DNA of 64,000 nucleotides from Hyposmocoma kahamanoa (GCF_003589595.1 NW_020653397.1:2876824-2940823); one strand, 5' to 3'. Shown: positions 32,856-43,955, counted from the stretch's first letter. Notes: generated by a model from the letters alone, not told the origin. Translations and numbers: made by a program.

Positions 32856-33299
32856 TACCGACTTCAAAAAAGGAGGAGGTTTGCAATTCAACTATGTTTT
32901 TTTGTATGCATGTTACGCGATAACTCCGGTATTTGTGAACCGATTTTCATGATTCTTTTTTTGTTGGAAAGGGGGTACTTCCATAATGGTCCCATTTCAT
33001 TTTGAAGGAAATCATCCACCTCTAAAGGTGGCTGTTCACGCATGAAGATTCATTTTTATAAATACCGCCTAAATTTTCTTAAGGAGCAATCATTTCAATG
33101 GTTGATTTTGCTGTTTTTCCAATTCAAGGCGTTTTTCTCTCAATATTCTTTAAGTAGTGAGAACCGATTTTAATTATCTCCAGTGTGAAGTCCTGTATAG
33201 TGGTGAATTTAAGGATATTTCAATAAAACTTAGCAAATTAGACGTAATTCCACGTACTTTTAGGGTCGGTTTTTTTTTGGTACTCTGTACTGAGATTAT
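32856..33299 (+). repeat. RepB copy, full length
   Basis: Reference copy for the family: ACCGACTTCAAAAAAGGAGG at the left, TTGGAAAGGGGGTACTTCCA, GAAATCATCCACCTCTAAAG, CCAATTCAAGGCGTTTTTCT, and ACTCTGTACTGAGATTATT at the right. Confidence 0.85.
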
Positions 33300-33635
33300 T
33301 ATAATGTTTATTTATGTATATTAACCATGTCTGACTATTGACTACTGCTACAAAACAATCTAGCAGACCTTACGGTCAAAGTCAATTAATAATTTATTCC
33401 ATAGGTAAAATTGTTACACATGAAAACATAATTTTTATGCTACTGCTCTTTCACTGTCTGACCTCCCTGAGAAGAATGAGCAAGAAACTCTAGAGATTGC
33501 TCTTTTCAAATGAATTTCTGTGGAATACACTTTGAATCATAATTGTGTGAAATCTAGACTCATGTTGTCTTTCCATACATTTTAATCTAACACTTACTCT
33601 TCAATTTTTATAATATAACTTTTCAATTAAAATAT
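33300..33635. other. No gene recognised
   Basis: GAGAAGAATGAGCAAGAAAC at 33470 matches, inverted, GAGTTTCTTGCTCATCCTTT at 45297, so a small dispersed repeat is present. Confidence 0.4.
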
Positions 33636-34035
33636 NNNNNNNNNNNNNNNNNNNNNNNNNNNNNNNNNNNNNNNNNNNNNNNNNNNNNNNNNNNNNNNNN
33701 NNNNNNNNNNNNNNNNNNNNNNNNNNNNNNNNNNNNNNNNNNNNNNNNNNNNNNNNNNNNNNNNNNNNNNNNNNNNNNNNNNNNNNNNNNNNNNNNNNNN
33801 NNNNNNNNNNNNNNNNNNNNNNNNNNNNNNNNNNNNNNNNNNNNNNNNNNNNNNNNNNNNNNNNNNNNNNNNNNNNNNNNNNNNNNNNNNNNNNNNNNNN
33901 NNNNNNNNNNNNNNNNNNNNNNNNNNNNNNNNNNNNNNNNNNNNNNNNNNNNNNNNNNNNNNNNNNNNNNNNNNNNNNNNNNNNNNNNNNNNNNNNNNNN
34001 NNNNNNNNNNNNNNNNNNNNNNNNNNNNNNNNNNN
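33636..34035. other. Assembly gap, 400 N
   Basis: Undetermined bases. Open frames drawn through it are artefacts. Confidence 1.
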
Positions 34036-34944
34036 TTTTTTTTCCTTTTGTGGTGAGCAAATAAATGATTTTCTTTTTCTATTCAATTCCATTGTAAATG
34101 AGCCTCGATTTGAATAAATGTAATGTATAGCATTAGAAATCTATTCATTTGTAATGATCCCACATATTGGTACGATAGCCGCCGTTTTTCGACAAACTGT
34201 ACGAAACAAACCTACTAATATTTTCCTCAATACAATCTATTTATAATTAACAATAACCGTGTTGTTATCTATTTATAATGAACATTGTTTGTGAACCAAA
34301 ATTTCCTCAAAGTTTCGCTCATTATAACAGTTAATGTTAAAAATTCAGTTGTTGTTGTTTTCCTTTTTACATCATCTATAAATTGTTAGGCCTTAACCGC
34401 GGCGTTGAATGACGTGAAAACGTAGTGTAAATAATTATTGAGAATTGTTAACAAAGCTACAATTGCAATCTTAAACTTCCGTATATTCCGAATGACTCCG
34501 AAGATATTGTAGACCACTGATTGGTCAGTGCAGTGATATAGGAATTATGGGTGCGGTTCATAATATATAAGAACAAGTGACATATTTTTAGTCGATATAA
34601 TGTTCAACAGATATAATTAATTTATGGTATACAGACATTTGACATATTCTTGCATGATATAATGGTCGCTGGGTAGAATAGACGATTGACGTAACAACTT
34701 TCAATCTGATATACCGATGGCATAATGTTCATTTTATATAAACACTTCAGGTATAACATTCACTGAGTGTAATGTATTATAAATATAATTCCAGTGGTGT
34801 TTAGGTGCAATGGTGAATGAACCAAAATTGTTTGCATTTCCTAGTTGCTTCGACCTTCTCCTGTGGGTTTATGTTAGGTTAGTATATGCAATTAAATATT
34901 CTGCTTAAAGTTTTATATTCAGTGTAATAAAATATTATTACGCA
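34036..34944. other. No gene recognised; ATAATGTTCA motif cluster
   Basis: Between 34575 and 34775, variants of GATATAATGTTCA recur about every 40-60 bases (CGATATAATGTTCAACAG, TGATATAATGGTCGCTGG, GGCATAATGTTCATTTTA). Confidence 0.4.
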
Positions 34945-35365
34945 AAAAGTACGCCCAAATTTGTGAAACAAATATATGCCTGAAGTTCGCGTGACATGCG
35001 ACAGGAGATGTCGAATTTTGGGCATAAAAGTACCAAATTCATTTTAGCGGAATAACTCTAAAACTAAAGGGATTAAAAAAAATTCGTAGTGACAGTTCTC
35101 GATCATGCATAAATATAATTAATTATCTAATTTCTGTCCTAATAAACTGTAGCATTTCGAGGATAAATCGAAAAAATGTGAAAATTAGAGGTCATTTCGT
35201 GATTTTTATCTATCGAGGAAACTTTATTGTTTTATGTTTCTGATTAGTGTCTATGCTTGAATATATCGTGTAGTTACTCATACAATATTTTATTTTTAAC
35301 TTTAAAGTGGATATACCCCTCTAAAATCAAATCGAAGATTAGGAATTTCTCCTCTGCTCCCTCTT
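34945..35365 (-). repeat. Dispersed repeat R1, copy 2
   Basis: Inverted relative to 13369-13735 and carrying about 50 extra bases near 35090-35140 (GTGACAGTTCTCGATCATGC). Confidence 0.75.
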
Positions 35366-35439
35366 AACTAACAAAAATTTTCACGCCACTGCTCAGACTT
35401 TCAGAGCTTCATCTAGATTCTACTGAGGTTATATTGCAA

Positions 35440-35530
35440 TTATGATAATATTTGTTATTCTGCTAAAATCTAGTTTTAATAGCAGTTGAGTTTCAATAGA
35501 GTGTCAGTGGAATGGCTTTGCTGGCAATAA
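35440..35530 (+). repeat. Repeat F fragment
   Basis: TTATTCTGCTAAAATCTAGT and GAGTGTCAGTGGAATGGC, as in the copy at 3100. Confidence 0.5.
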
Positions 35531-35534
35531 TTAA

Positions 35535-35797
35535 TTTAGTAGTAGAGTTTCTTGTGAACGAGTTCGTACTGGGAAGATTTCTGCCGCCAAGCGGTGATGT
35601 GAAGATTACTGTGTTCCGGTTTTGAAGGGTAAGGGTGCTGGTGAAGTCACAGGCACATGAGACTAGTCAACTTACGTCTCTGGGTGACGGGCGTAGCACC
35701 AGTGTCCTTATATCTTTGCGATTTAAAGTTATTAGGCGTACCGCTTGCCACCAGGCGTACGACTTGGTCATTTCGTCACTTGGTATGATAAAAAAAA
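35535..35797 (+). repeat. RepA copy, nearly full length
   Basis: From TTAGTAGTAGAGTTTCTTGT to TTTCGTCACTTGGTATGATA and an A-rich tail; the central part is diverged. Confidence 0.75.
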
Positions 35798-35836
35798 AAA
35801 GAAAATAGAAATAGAAATAGAAATAGAAATAGAAAA
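35798..35836. repeat. (GAAATA)n microsatellite in a RepA tail
   Basis: About five units directly extending the A-rich tail, as expected for repeat growth from a retroposon poly-A. Confidence 0.85.
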
Positions 35837-36689
35837 CATTTATTCCTTAAGTAGACAACACAGTACACATGCATTTTGTAATAATAACAATAAAAATAGT
35901 ACTAACTACAAATATATAGAAGAGTACAACGCGTGTGTGCTGTGCTGCCAAGGAAACCGTGACCCACTCAGCTTATTGTCGTCTCACTTATGGTGCTACG
36001 ACGCTGATTTTCAGCGGATCCGGCAACAGAACACACGTGACACGGAACATAGTAGCCGTGACAGATTGACAATTATGTCCTTAAAAACGCAAAAAATATG
36101 TCAGAACGAACAGATTATTGACACAGTACAAGAAGTAATGACGTTACCACTTACGTAATATATGCGTTAAAATGTGAAATTAATTTCATAAAACATGTAT
36201 AAATATTAGAGTTAGTCATTTTGTGATATTAGTTAGAAATAATATCATAAAATGAATATAAATGTAGACAGTTATGTATTTTAACAATAGACATTATTAC
36301 GTCACATATAATTAAAAATAAAATTGGTATAGTGAATAATTGAATAAAATTGACATAAAAACAGAACCAAACAAGTAAAAATAATAGAAAATATAAAAAA
36401 GTAATCTAAACAATAATAATCTATATATTACGAACATAGATGACCCCGACACATCAACAGCCCTGTGGAGATTGTTGAACATTTATTAAGCAAGCCCTGA
36501 GTAGTCTTTTAAAAGTAAAAATCGACGAGGCATTCCTAATAGATATAATAAGAATAAAAATCATTTAATCATTAACGATTGTTGTTGCCTTACTAAAACA
36601 TTTTCTTAATTTGTATCTTGTTTTCTCTGTCCCTCTAGTCGTTCCCTCATGTCTGGTGATCGTGGTTAACTTCGTGCCTACTTCTAAAG
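35837..36689. other. No gene recognised
   Basis: A 137-codon frame at 35745-36158 starts in RepA, passes through the microsatellite and has no motif downstream; it is not supported as a gene. Confidence 0.4.
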
Positions 36690-37035
36690 CGGGAGATCTG
36701 CCTTCGTCTGTTTCTATCCAGCGCGTCCCTAACGACCGTGCAAAATTTGGAGAACGATGAGTCTATCACTCGGTCGATCTATCTCGTAATCGCCTTCCTT
36801 CCGTGTTACCAACTACAAAAAGTTTCTTGAAATTTTCATCGCATCTGCGCACAATGTGGCCGAAATATGAAAGAATACGTTCTTGGTATATGGTGGATAA
36901 CCGAATCTTAATTTGAAGCTGAGACAGGATTGACGCATTGGTACGTTTAGCGGTTCAAGGTATTCACAGCATCCGTCTCCAGCACCACATTTGTCAATTC
37001 TTTGTCTATCCCTGGTCAGAAATGTCCTTGCCTCC
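36690..37035 (-). mobile_element. LINE RT C-terminal remnant
   Basis: Minus-strand frames contain LTRDRQRIDKC, a shifted WCWRRMLRIPW-like segment, TNASILSQLQ and ERILSYFGH, the 'ESWTL...RIDAFE.WCWRRMLRI.W....N.SIL' to 'YFGH..RR' region of insect LINE polyproteins. Several frame breaks. Confidence 0.6.
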
Positions 37036-37224
37036 ACATCGCGCAGGAAAATAGGAAACACTTAAGCACGTATCAATCGGATCTTAGATTTGACACCAGT
37101 TCCTCTCTTATTCCAGATGTTGTTTAGGCGGGTCATGTATCAGGTACCTTGTATATTATAATCAGCAATAAAATACTAGTGTTTGTTCAATGCTAAAACA
37201 ATGGCATGAAGCCATCGTAAGAAA

Positions 37225-37385
37225 CATCAAATGTCGAGTTCTAGTTTTCGCGATTGTTACACATAGGAAGTGAAACTATTACTACTATAACTAGCCAATA
37301 TTTTGGGCCCTTTACGGCAGTCAGCCGTGACCATGGGATCTGTTAAGGGCCTGAAACGTCATTGGCTTGTTGAAAACGTGAAAAT
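37225..37385. mobile_element. PLE-terminal palindromic fragment
   Basis: Reverse half TTTTCGCGATTGTTACACAT and AGTGAAACTATT; core GGGCCCTTTACGGCAGTCAG; forward half CCGTGACCATGGGATCTGTT and GGGCCTGAAACGTC. It has the same layout as 1005-1172 and 3950-4052. Confidence 0.55.
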
Positions 37386-37448
37386 ATTAGTAGACTTCGT
37401 CTTGCTGTCGGGAGGCCATTTAACATTAGAATACAAAAAAATGCAATA

Positions 37449-37755
37449 ACGGGTTTTACACAGACACTGAGATTGAGCGCGCGTGTAAAGACGTTGGAAT
37501 GAAAAGGGAAAGACCGCGCGATTGAGTTCGTCTTGCGCACTCCAACACGCGCCAGTTTCAGGCAGTCTATCCTGCGCGATTAGCTTTTACACGTACGGTC
37601 TTTCCGTTCAAGCAATCGCGCGCGAAAGAACGTTAGTTTAAAAAGCTTCAAACAGGTAAATAGCGCAATATTGCGCGCGCAGGCTTTCCCGCGCGCATTC
37701 CTGTAGTTACGCTCCAGATCATACGGGATGGAGTGTCTGTGTAAAGGGGACTAAT
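37449..37755. mobile_element. Candidate MITE inserted in repeat F
   Basis: TTTACACAGACACT occurs in opposite orientations near both ends. The sequence on either side (ATGCAATAA and TAATGGCATTTGAATAG) joins into a colinear repeat-F copy if the segment is removed and one TAA is kept. The interior is GC-rich with many GCGCGC tracts. The outermost bases of the ends do not match well. Confidence 0.5.
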
Positions 37756-37989
37756 GGCATTTGAATAGTAGCTCGATGACTAACAAGCCATTACACTTTT
37801 AGCAGAATACCAAATGTACAAAACCCTCATATTCACACTCTATCGACATACAACTGAGATGATTTAAAATTAGCAGAATTGGGGTCTTTTGTGTTGTGTT
37901 TGCGACCATATTTCTATAGCTAATATTGCTGCCTAAAATAACTAACAATAAAAGACAGACTGACAAATAAAAGATCCGGTCATAGCATT

Positions 37990-38346
37990 ACTCCACGAAG
38001 TCTGAGGAGATAGTGGAGTATATCAGGCATAAAACCAAATACACCCTGAGGGTCGAGCGGTTGGAGTCTCGCCGCAACGTGAACTTTAATTCGTTTGTGT
38101 AAGAATATCGACCGAACATCTTTCGACCTTCATGTAAGAGGAATTTTGGCCGAAGGATAGGATATATCGGATAGGATATAATCGCCGGATTCCGCGGCCG
38201 GTTACCTGACACCAGATTGCGCCACACGTCGCCGATAAGGGAAATCGTGTAGATTAGTTTTTATTATTATATTGTTATGTATGTTAGTCAATAAGGTATG
38301 TATACATGGGTCTTTGTTACCTGATATAAATAAATAAAAAAAAAAA
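37990..38346 (+). mobile_element. LINE ORF1-type remnant with A-rich 3' end
   Basis: VEYIRHKTKYTLRVERLESR then RNVNFNSFV, followed after a frame break by a segment resembling 'F....FWP.G......' , is the C-terminal pattern of CR1/Jockey-type ORF1 proteins. The element ends at TGATATAAATAAATA and an A run. Confidence 0.5.
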
Positions 38347-38769
38347 TAGCTGCGATTTTTGGTTAGCCTAACACAGAGATGGGCAGTGGGTTAAAACCTA
38401 ATCCACCCGTCTAGGTGTTAATTGAGTAACCCATTTCTACCCAAAATCGTAGACGTATCTGGCAAGAATTTGATATAATTCCACACACACATTTCGATGT
38501 AAATAATCTTTTTTAGACAAAAAAGAGGCAACTTCATACAATACCCACCTTACAAGCCTGTCTCACTGCTAAAGAGTACATTACAATTCAAGTTTTATGA
38601 AGATCGATTCAATTTTTATGAAATGCATACGATATAACGATATTTTTTATCAATTGTTTTTATAAGATTTTCAATTGGATCGATTCAATAGGCAGAAAGG
38701 CAAATCGAATGGTCTAGAGTAGAAAACAATAAACATTTCGTAATAATGTCATTAAATTATTATTATTTG

Positions 38770-39338
38770 TATCAGAAACTCACTTGGTCATCCACGGTAA
38801 ACTCTTGCTTTGGAGCAAGGTCGACAAGGGTGTTTCTGCTTATAACCCCCCGGCATAGTAACGCTGCATTTAGAGGGAGTTTCCGATACTTAGCCACTCG
38901 TTGTTGGAACAATATTCCTCTTCCTATCCGTAACAACGTCACAAAATCAAGCAGAAGCTGCAAGAGTATCTTTTAAATATGCAAAAATTGGAAATATGAA
39001 TGGCTAAGGTGTTTAAGAAAAAAAAAAAAAAATTCATGCAATTTAAATTTGGATTTAATTGAGTTAAATTGAATTGAATTGGTTAGAATTTGAATTGAAT
39101 TGAATTGGTTTTGTTTCGGGTTTTTACGAGTGGCGTCCCTGTCCCTATAGGGTCCTGGCAGAATACCAGCATCGCGGGCAGCCGCGTCATTTATGCTGAG
39201 TCAGCGCTTTTTCATTCCCATGGCTTCCAAGATAGATACTAGTAGAATATATTACCGTGTTACGTCTAAGTTAATGTCTGTATCATGTGTCTGTGTATCT
39301 ATTTGTCATGGTGGTAAATAAAGATTTTATCTTTCTAT
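38770..39338 (+). mobile_element. LINE ORF2 C-terminus and 3' UTR
   Basis: ARSTRVFLLITPRHSNAAFR, then SFRYLATRCWNNIPLPIRN and a short basic tail, fits the RT-distal end of a CR1/Jockey-type LINE. It is followed by an A run, GAATT-rich simple sequence (39058-39108), then GGGTCCTGGCAGAATACCAG and GCGTCATTTATGCTGAGTCA, typical 3' UTR sequence, ending with GTAAATAAAGATTTTATCTT. Confidence 0.65.
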
Positions 39339-39384
39339 CGAAATTTGAACAAACTTCGATTTCCAACAAATATTTAGTTTTTTT

Positions 39385-39960
39385 TATAACATCACGTGAC
39401 AAGATGAACAAATCGTGCGTCTGATGGTAAGCTACACACCTGTCCTTAACAGTTACAGTGCCACTCAGAGCCTTAAATTGTAAAGATCTGAGGGGCACTA
39501 CTACTTCTCACGTCCTGAGACATAATGCGCTGCGCAGATGAAGCAACTTTGATCATCGAGTTTCGGCAAGACGTAGCAACTTCCATTGACAGTTTCGGCA
39601 ATCGACTACAGTTTTCGATTGCCGAAATCCGTGATTAAATAAATTCTTAATTGCCGCAACTAGAAACTTGCAAATTTATACCGGTTGTCTCCAGTGGCCA
39701 GTTTCCGCGACCGGCAACCGCAACTCGTGGAGCAACTTCACTCTCTCTGCGTCCCCCGCAACGTCAGCCTTGACCGTGGGTTTAGAAAGTTTATTTAAAA
39801 TTGCGGCAACCGGCAACTAGGCCTTTTAGTTGCCACAAGCGGCAACCGTTAATGGAAACTTGTAAAAAGTTGCTAGTTGCGTGATCTAAAGTTGCTCCAT
39901 CTGCGGAGTGCCTAAGTTGACAAGTACTATGTGCCTGTAATTTCACCAATATGCTTTTCC
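39385..39960 (-). repeat. RepA copy split by a MITE
   Basis: RepA sequence at 39385-39525 (CACGTGACAAGATGAACAAA to CGTCCTGAGACATAA) resumes at 39913 (TAAGTTGACAAGTACTATG). The 387-bp insert is listed next. Confidence 0.85.
39526..39912. mobile_element. MITE with TAA duplication (PIF/Harbinger-like)
   Basis: Left end TGCGCTGCGCAGATGAAGCA and right end read inward GGCACTCCGCAGATGGAGCA, continuing ACTTT.GATCA: an inverted repeat of about 32 bp. TAA on both sides (39523-39525, 39913-39915) is the 3-bp TWA duplication of PIF/Harbinger. At least five other RepA copies show the empty GAGACATAAGTTGACAAG site. Interior has repeated CGGCAAC-type motifs. Confidence 0.85.
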
Positions 39961-40305
39961 CAATGCCCTGGGTCTGTGTATACTGGTCATTCTCTTTTAT
40001 TAGATAATTAGTTTACTATTTCTTGACACAAAACACGTTTGTCTTAAAACACGTAGTCCTAATGTTCTGAATTTATTGAGACTTCAAAAAGTACGGCTAC
40101 CTATGATCGTCGTTATGTTCAGGCAATCGATATTTATGTCAATAAATTATAGACAATCGTCTGGCGAGTACGTCCAAGTATGTCACTAGTACGTCTTAAG
40201 ATTGATGCTTGCAGGTGGCGTACTGTTTTTAACTGTTGTGTAATTACACACATATATATGTATTTTACGTTTACTTTTTATGATACACTCAAACGGATTG
40301 TAAAT

Positions 40306-40590
40306 CTAGGTCATAGATTCCCAAAGTTTTTGGCGAGATAAAAAAATTCCAACGCCAACCACCACAAAAAATTATTGAAAACACGTAGGTACTTTTTATA
40401 TTAATTTAACACAAAAAAATACAAAGAAAAAAAATTTATGTAGTGTACTTTATATAGGTGATTCAGGTTTTTTTTCAAATGCGGTCTTTGGACAGCATCA
40501 GCCCCCAATAGCTTCATTTGCCCCTACCTAGGACTCTTCAGCGCCCATTGGGGGCAGTGGGACCACTTAGGGACAACTATGATCTAGGTA
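40306..40590 (+). mobile_element. MITE-H, fullest copy
   Basis: Ends read inward as CTAGGTCATAGATTCCCAAA and CTAGATCATAGTTGTCCCTA. The interior has CAACGCCAACCACCAC and GCCCATTGGGGGCAGTGGG. Partial copies lie at 29830 and 32610. Confidence 0.6.
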
Positions 40591-42943
40591 TATCATAGCA
40601 TATATTCTAGTGCCTGTTTTAAATTATTATAATATTATATTATATATAGCTCGATTACCACTGACTGATCTAACTAGATACTGACATAATTGTTCTCCCA
40701 GAAGGAGTGCCGGTGGGTAAAAATAATGTACTAGACTCGTAGACGGATCGGTCCCGTGAGTACCAGAAAAATCCGAAATCTTCGAAAAGTGGACTGCATC
40801 AGGTAAACGCCTACGCGCGCGGCTAAACTATAAGACCTACCGGAAAGGTGTTCTTACTAAAAATGGCCGCCACCCTGGTCAATTTCTACCGGAAGTGAAA
40901 AAAATTCGAAATTCGTAAAAACAAGATGGCCGCCATACAAATTGCAGAGCTTTATATCTCGAAAACTACAAGAGGTAGGTGGGGGGTGCTCGACCAAATG
41001 TCATAGAGGGCGGCGGGGGTCAACTGCCGGTGACAAATTTTTTTCAAGATGGCCGACTCAAAATGGCGGCCCGAAAAAAAGGTGGTCCAATCCGGTCGAA
41101 ATTTGGCATGCGGACGCGTATGGGGGCTTAGGTTACAAATCTGGGGTTAGAATTTTGATTCCGCCATTTTCCAAGATGGCCGCCATACATGTGAAACTTT
41201 CGCCCTTTGGAGTCATTTCTCGCCCAGAAGAAGGGTGGATAGGTACGAGTGATGTAGGAGAGTAATGGTTATATCGGTCATATGAACGTCAAAAACTATT
41301 CAACTCCTCGAAATGTGCTCCGCATCAGGTACTACCCTAGCCGTCCGGCCAAAGTATACGTCCAGGCTCAAAGTGCCCAAACAAATGTTCATACACACCC
41401 TGGGCAATTTTTAAGGAAAGTGAAAAAAGTTCAAAATTCGAAAAACAAAATGGCCGCCATACAAATTTTGAAAGCCTCCATCTCGGAAACCATTGGAGAT
41501 AGGTGACTCGTGTTCGAACTAATATTGTAGAGCACGCCAGAGTCCAACTGACTGTTGAAATATTTTTTTCAAGATGGCCGATTCAAGATGGCGGCCCGAC
41601 AAAAAGTTGCTCTGATCCGGCTGAAATTTTAAACACTTCGATGTGTGGTAGTTTCTAAAAATAATATGTGGTCAAAATTTAGATTCCGCCATTTTCCAAT
41701 ACGGCCGCCATACATTTTCCACAGTCCACTATGTTCCGAGACCTACACCTCGGCGAGTGTTGGACATAGATGAGAGGCGCTCAAGCAAATGTCGTACAGA
41801 ACAGTACGAGCCAACTGCAGGTAAAAAAAATTTTCAAGATGGAGGACTCAAAATGGCCGCCAGAATCCGACTGAAATTTAACATCCGACCGTAAATAGAG
41901 GTTCATAGTATGTATCTGTGAACGAAATTTGAATTCCGCCATTTTCCAAGATGGCCGCCATACAAGTGTATTTTCGGTTTTTCTGACCAGCACATTTCTC
42001 CCAGAAGAAACGCGGGTTTATAAGAATGACGTATGCGAATAATGGTTAGGTGGATTTGGTGAGTATCAAAAAGTACCAAAACCTTCGAAAAGTGCTCAGC
42101 ATCAGGGAGGACCCCAGCTGCACGTGCGAAGTATACGTTTTAGCCCTAAGGTCTCCAAACAAATGTTGCTCGACACCCTGGGCAGTTTCTACCGGGAGTA
42201 AAAAAAAATTCAAATTCGCAAAACAAAATGGCCGCCATACAAATTTCGGGGGACTATATCTCTGAAACTATTAGAGATAGGTAAATTATGTTTAAACTTA
42301 AGTCCGAAAAGGCAATAGGAGCTAATTGACTGTCAACTTCATTTTTTCAAAATGGTCGATTCAAGATGGCGCCCGAAAAAAATTTACCGATGGTGCTGAA
42401 ATTTGGCACTTGGCTGCATATGAGGCCCCATAATATGAAATTGTGTTTGTAGTTCTTCATTTTCCAACATGTCCGCCATACATTTTCCACCGTCCAACGT
42501 CATTGTTCTCCTAGAACGAATCGAGGTGTGTTAAATAAATGTACAAGGATTGTGTTTGACTGAGAATATTAAATATCAGAAAAATCCAAAACTTTCAAGA
42601 CGTGGTCTGCATCAGGTAGGACACCACCTGCTCGGCCAAAGCGTTAGAGATGGTATGGCTTTCAAACAAAAATTATCAAGGAACCTGATCAGGTTCTACT
42701 GGAACTAAAAATTTTCCAAAATGGCGAATCCAAGATGGCCGCCATAAAAAAAAATTCTTTACTGAATCTTCGCAATTATTGATGATGTATGAGTAGTTTC
42801 TTCTGAAGTATGTAAGGATACGACTTGACGAGATCATACCAACTACTTGACTCCCTCAGAACCAAATAAAGTTAACAAAAATATATTTCTGAAACAAACA
42901 CTACAACCAGCAAACTGTCACAAGCCTAAGACACAGGCCTCGC

Positions 42944-42961
42944 GGGCCGCTTTAGCGGCCC
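42944..42961. repeat. Hairpin 1 of the tandem array
   Basis: GGGCCGCTTTAGCGGCCC: 8-bp stem, 2-base loop, followed by AGCGCAACGCGCAACAT. Confidence 0.85.
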
Positions 42962-43472
42962 AGCGCAACGCGCAACATACTATACGTGTGTAGCTCGATT
43001 ACTACTGACTGATGTAGATATTTAGGTAATAGTTCTCCCAGAAGGAACAGCGATAGTTTAAAATGATTTACAGGAATAGTGGCCGGAAGGGTTCAGTGAG
43101 TACGAGAAAATCCGGATATCTTGGAATAGTGCTCCACATCAGGTGGGACAGAGGCCGTTCGCTCAAGTATCGTAGATGGGCACATGGCTCTCAAATAAAA
43201 GTTGTCAAGAATCTTAGTCAGGTTCTACCAGAATCGAAAGTGTTCTGATATGACGAATTTAAGATGGCCGTCATACGAAATTGACTATTCTGAATCTTCG
43301 CAGTTATCAATGATATACGACTGGTTTGTTCTGAGATATTTAAGGATACAACTTGACGCGATCGTACCAAGTACCCCTACATGTAACTTCACTGGAGCAG
43401 TCGACAACCCTGCTTCCTCCCATCCAAACTCAACCAAAGAGGATTCACACGACACCCAAAGAAAGCCCCCGC

Positions 43473-43490
43473 GGGCCGCTTTAGCGGCCC
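43473..43490. repeat. Hairpin 2 of the tandem array
   Basis: Identical 18 bases, followed by AGCGCAACATGCAACAT. Confidence 0.85.
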
Positions 43491-43915
43491 AGCGCAACAT
43501 GCAACATCCAAGTCGACCTGGTTTCCGTGATAAACGGCACAGTCAACGTGTCAGAGATGGGTGTATTACTTTCAAACAAAATATGTCAAGGACCCTGGTC
43601 AGGTTCTACTGGGATCAAAAATTTTCCAATATGGCAAATTCAAAATGGCTGCCATAAACAATTGACTTTTCTGAATCTTCGCAGCTGTCAATGATATACG
43701 AGTGGATTGTTCTAAGATATTTAAAGATACGACTTGACGCGATTATACCAACTACCCCTACATGTAACTAAACTGGATCAGTCAGTAACCGAATAAAGAT
43801 TTTATCTATCTATCTAATCCTGCTCCTTCCCACCCAAATTCAACCAAAGAGGATCGTCTACTGAAATATAAAGTTCAACTCCCAATTTGTCACCAGATAT
43901 AAAGAAAGCCCTCGC

Positions 43916-43955
43916 GGGCCGCTTTAGCGGCCCGGCGCATCGCGCGGCATCTAGT
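43916..43955 (+). repeat. Hairpin 3 with CTAG-T end
   Basis: The same hairpin, then GGCGCATCGCGCGGCAT and CTAG at 43951-43954 followed by T: the expected arrangement for a Helitron 3' terminus, though the hairpin sits a few bases further from CTAG than usual. Confidence 0.55.

Larger units (their letters stand above)
40647..43955 (+). mobile_element. Degenerate tandem array, Helitron-like
   Basis: Units of about 510-525 bp recur: the block TTCTCCCAGAAGGA appears, with changes, near 40692, 41217, 41992, 42505 and 43032, and TAGCTCGATTAC(C/T)ACTGACTGAT at 40647 and 42991. Each unit carries several copies of AAGATGGCCGCCATAC and CCGCCATTTTCC. The last third has three GC-rich hairpins, the third followed by CTAG and T. 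A Helitron ends with a hairpin and CTRR before a T, so a non-autonomous Helitron that multiplied head-to-tail is the best explanation. A 5' TC end and Rep/helicase are not seen. Confidence 0.5.

Noticed and set aside
33601..34092. Open frames across the 400-N gap
   Set aside because: They consist mostly of undetermined bases.
35745..36158. 137-codon frame
   Set aside because: It begins in a RepA tail, crosses a GAAATA microsatellite and then shows no motif.
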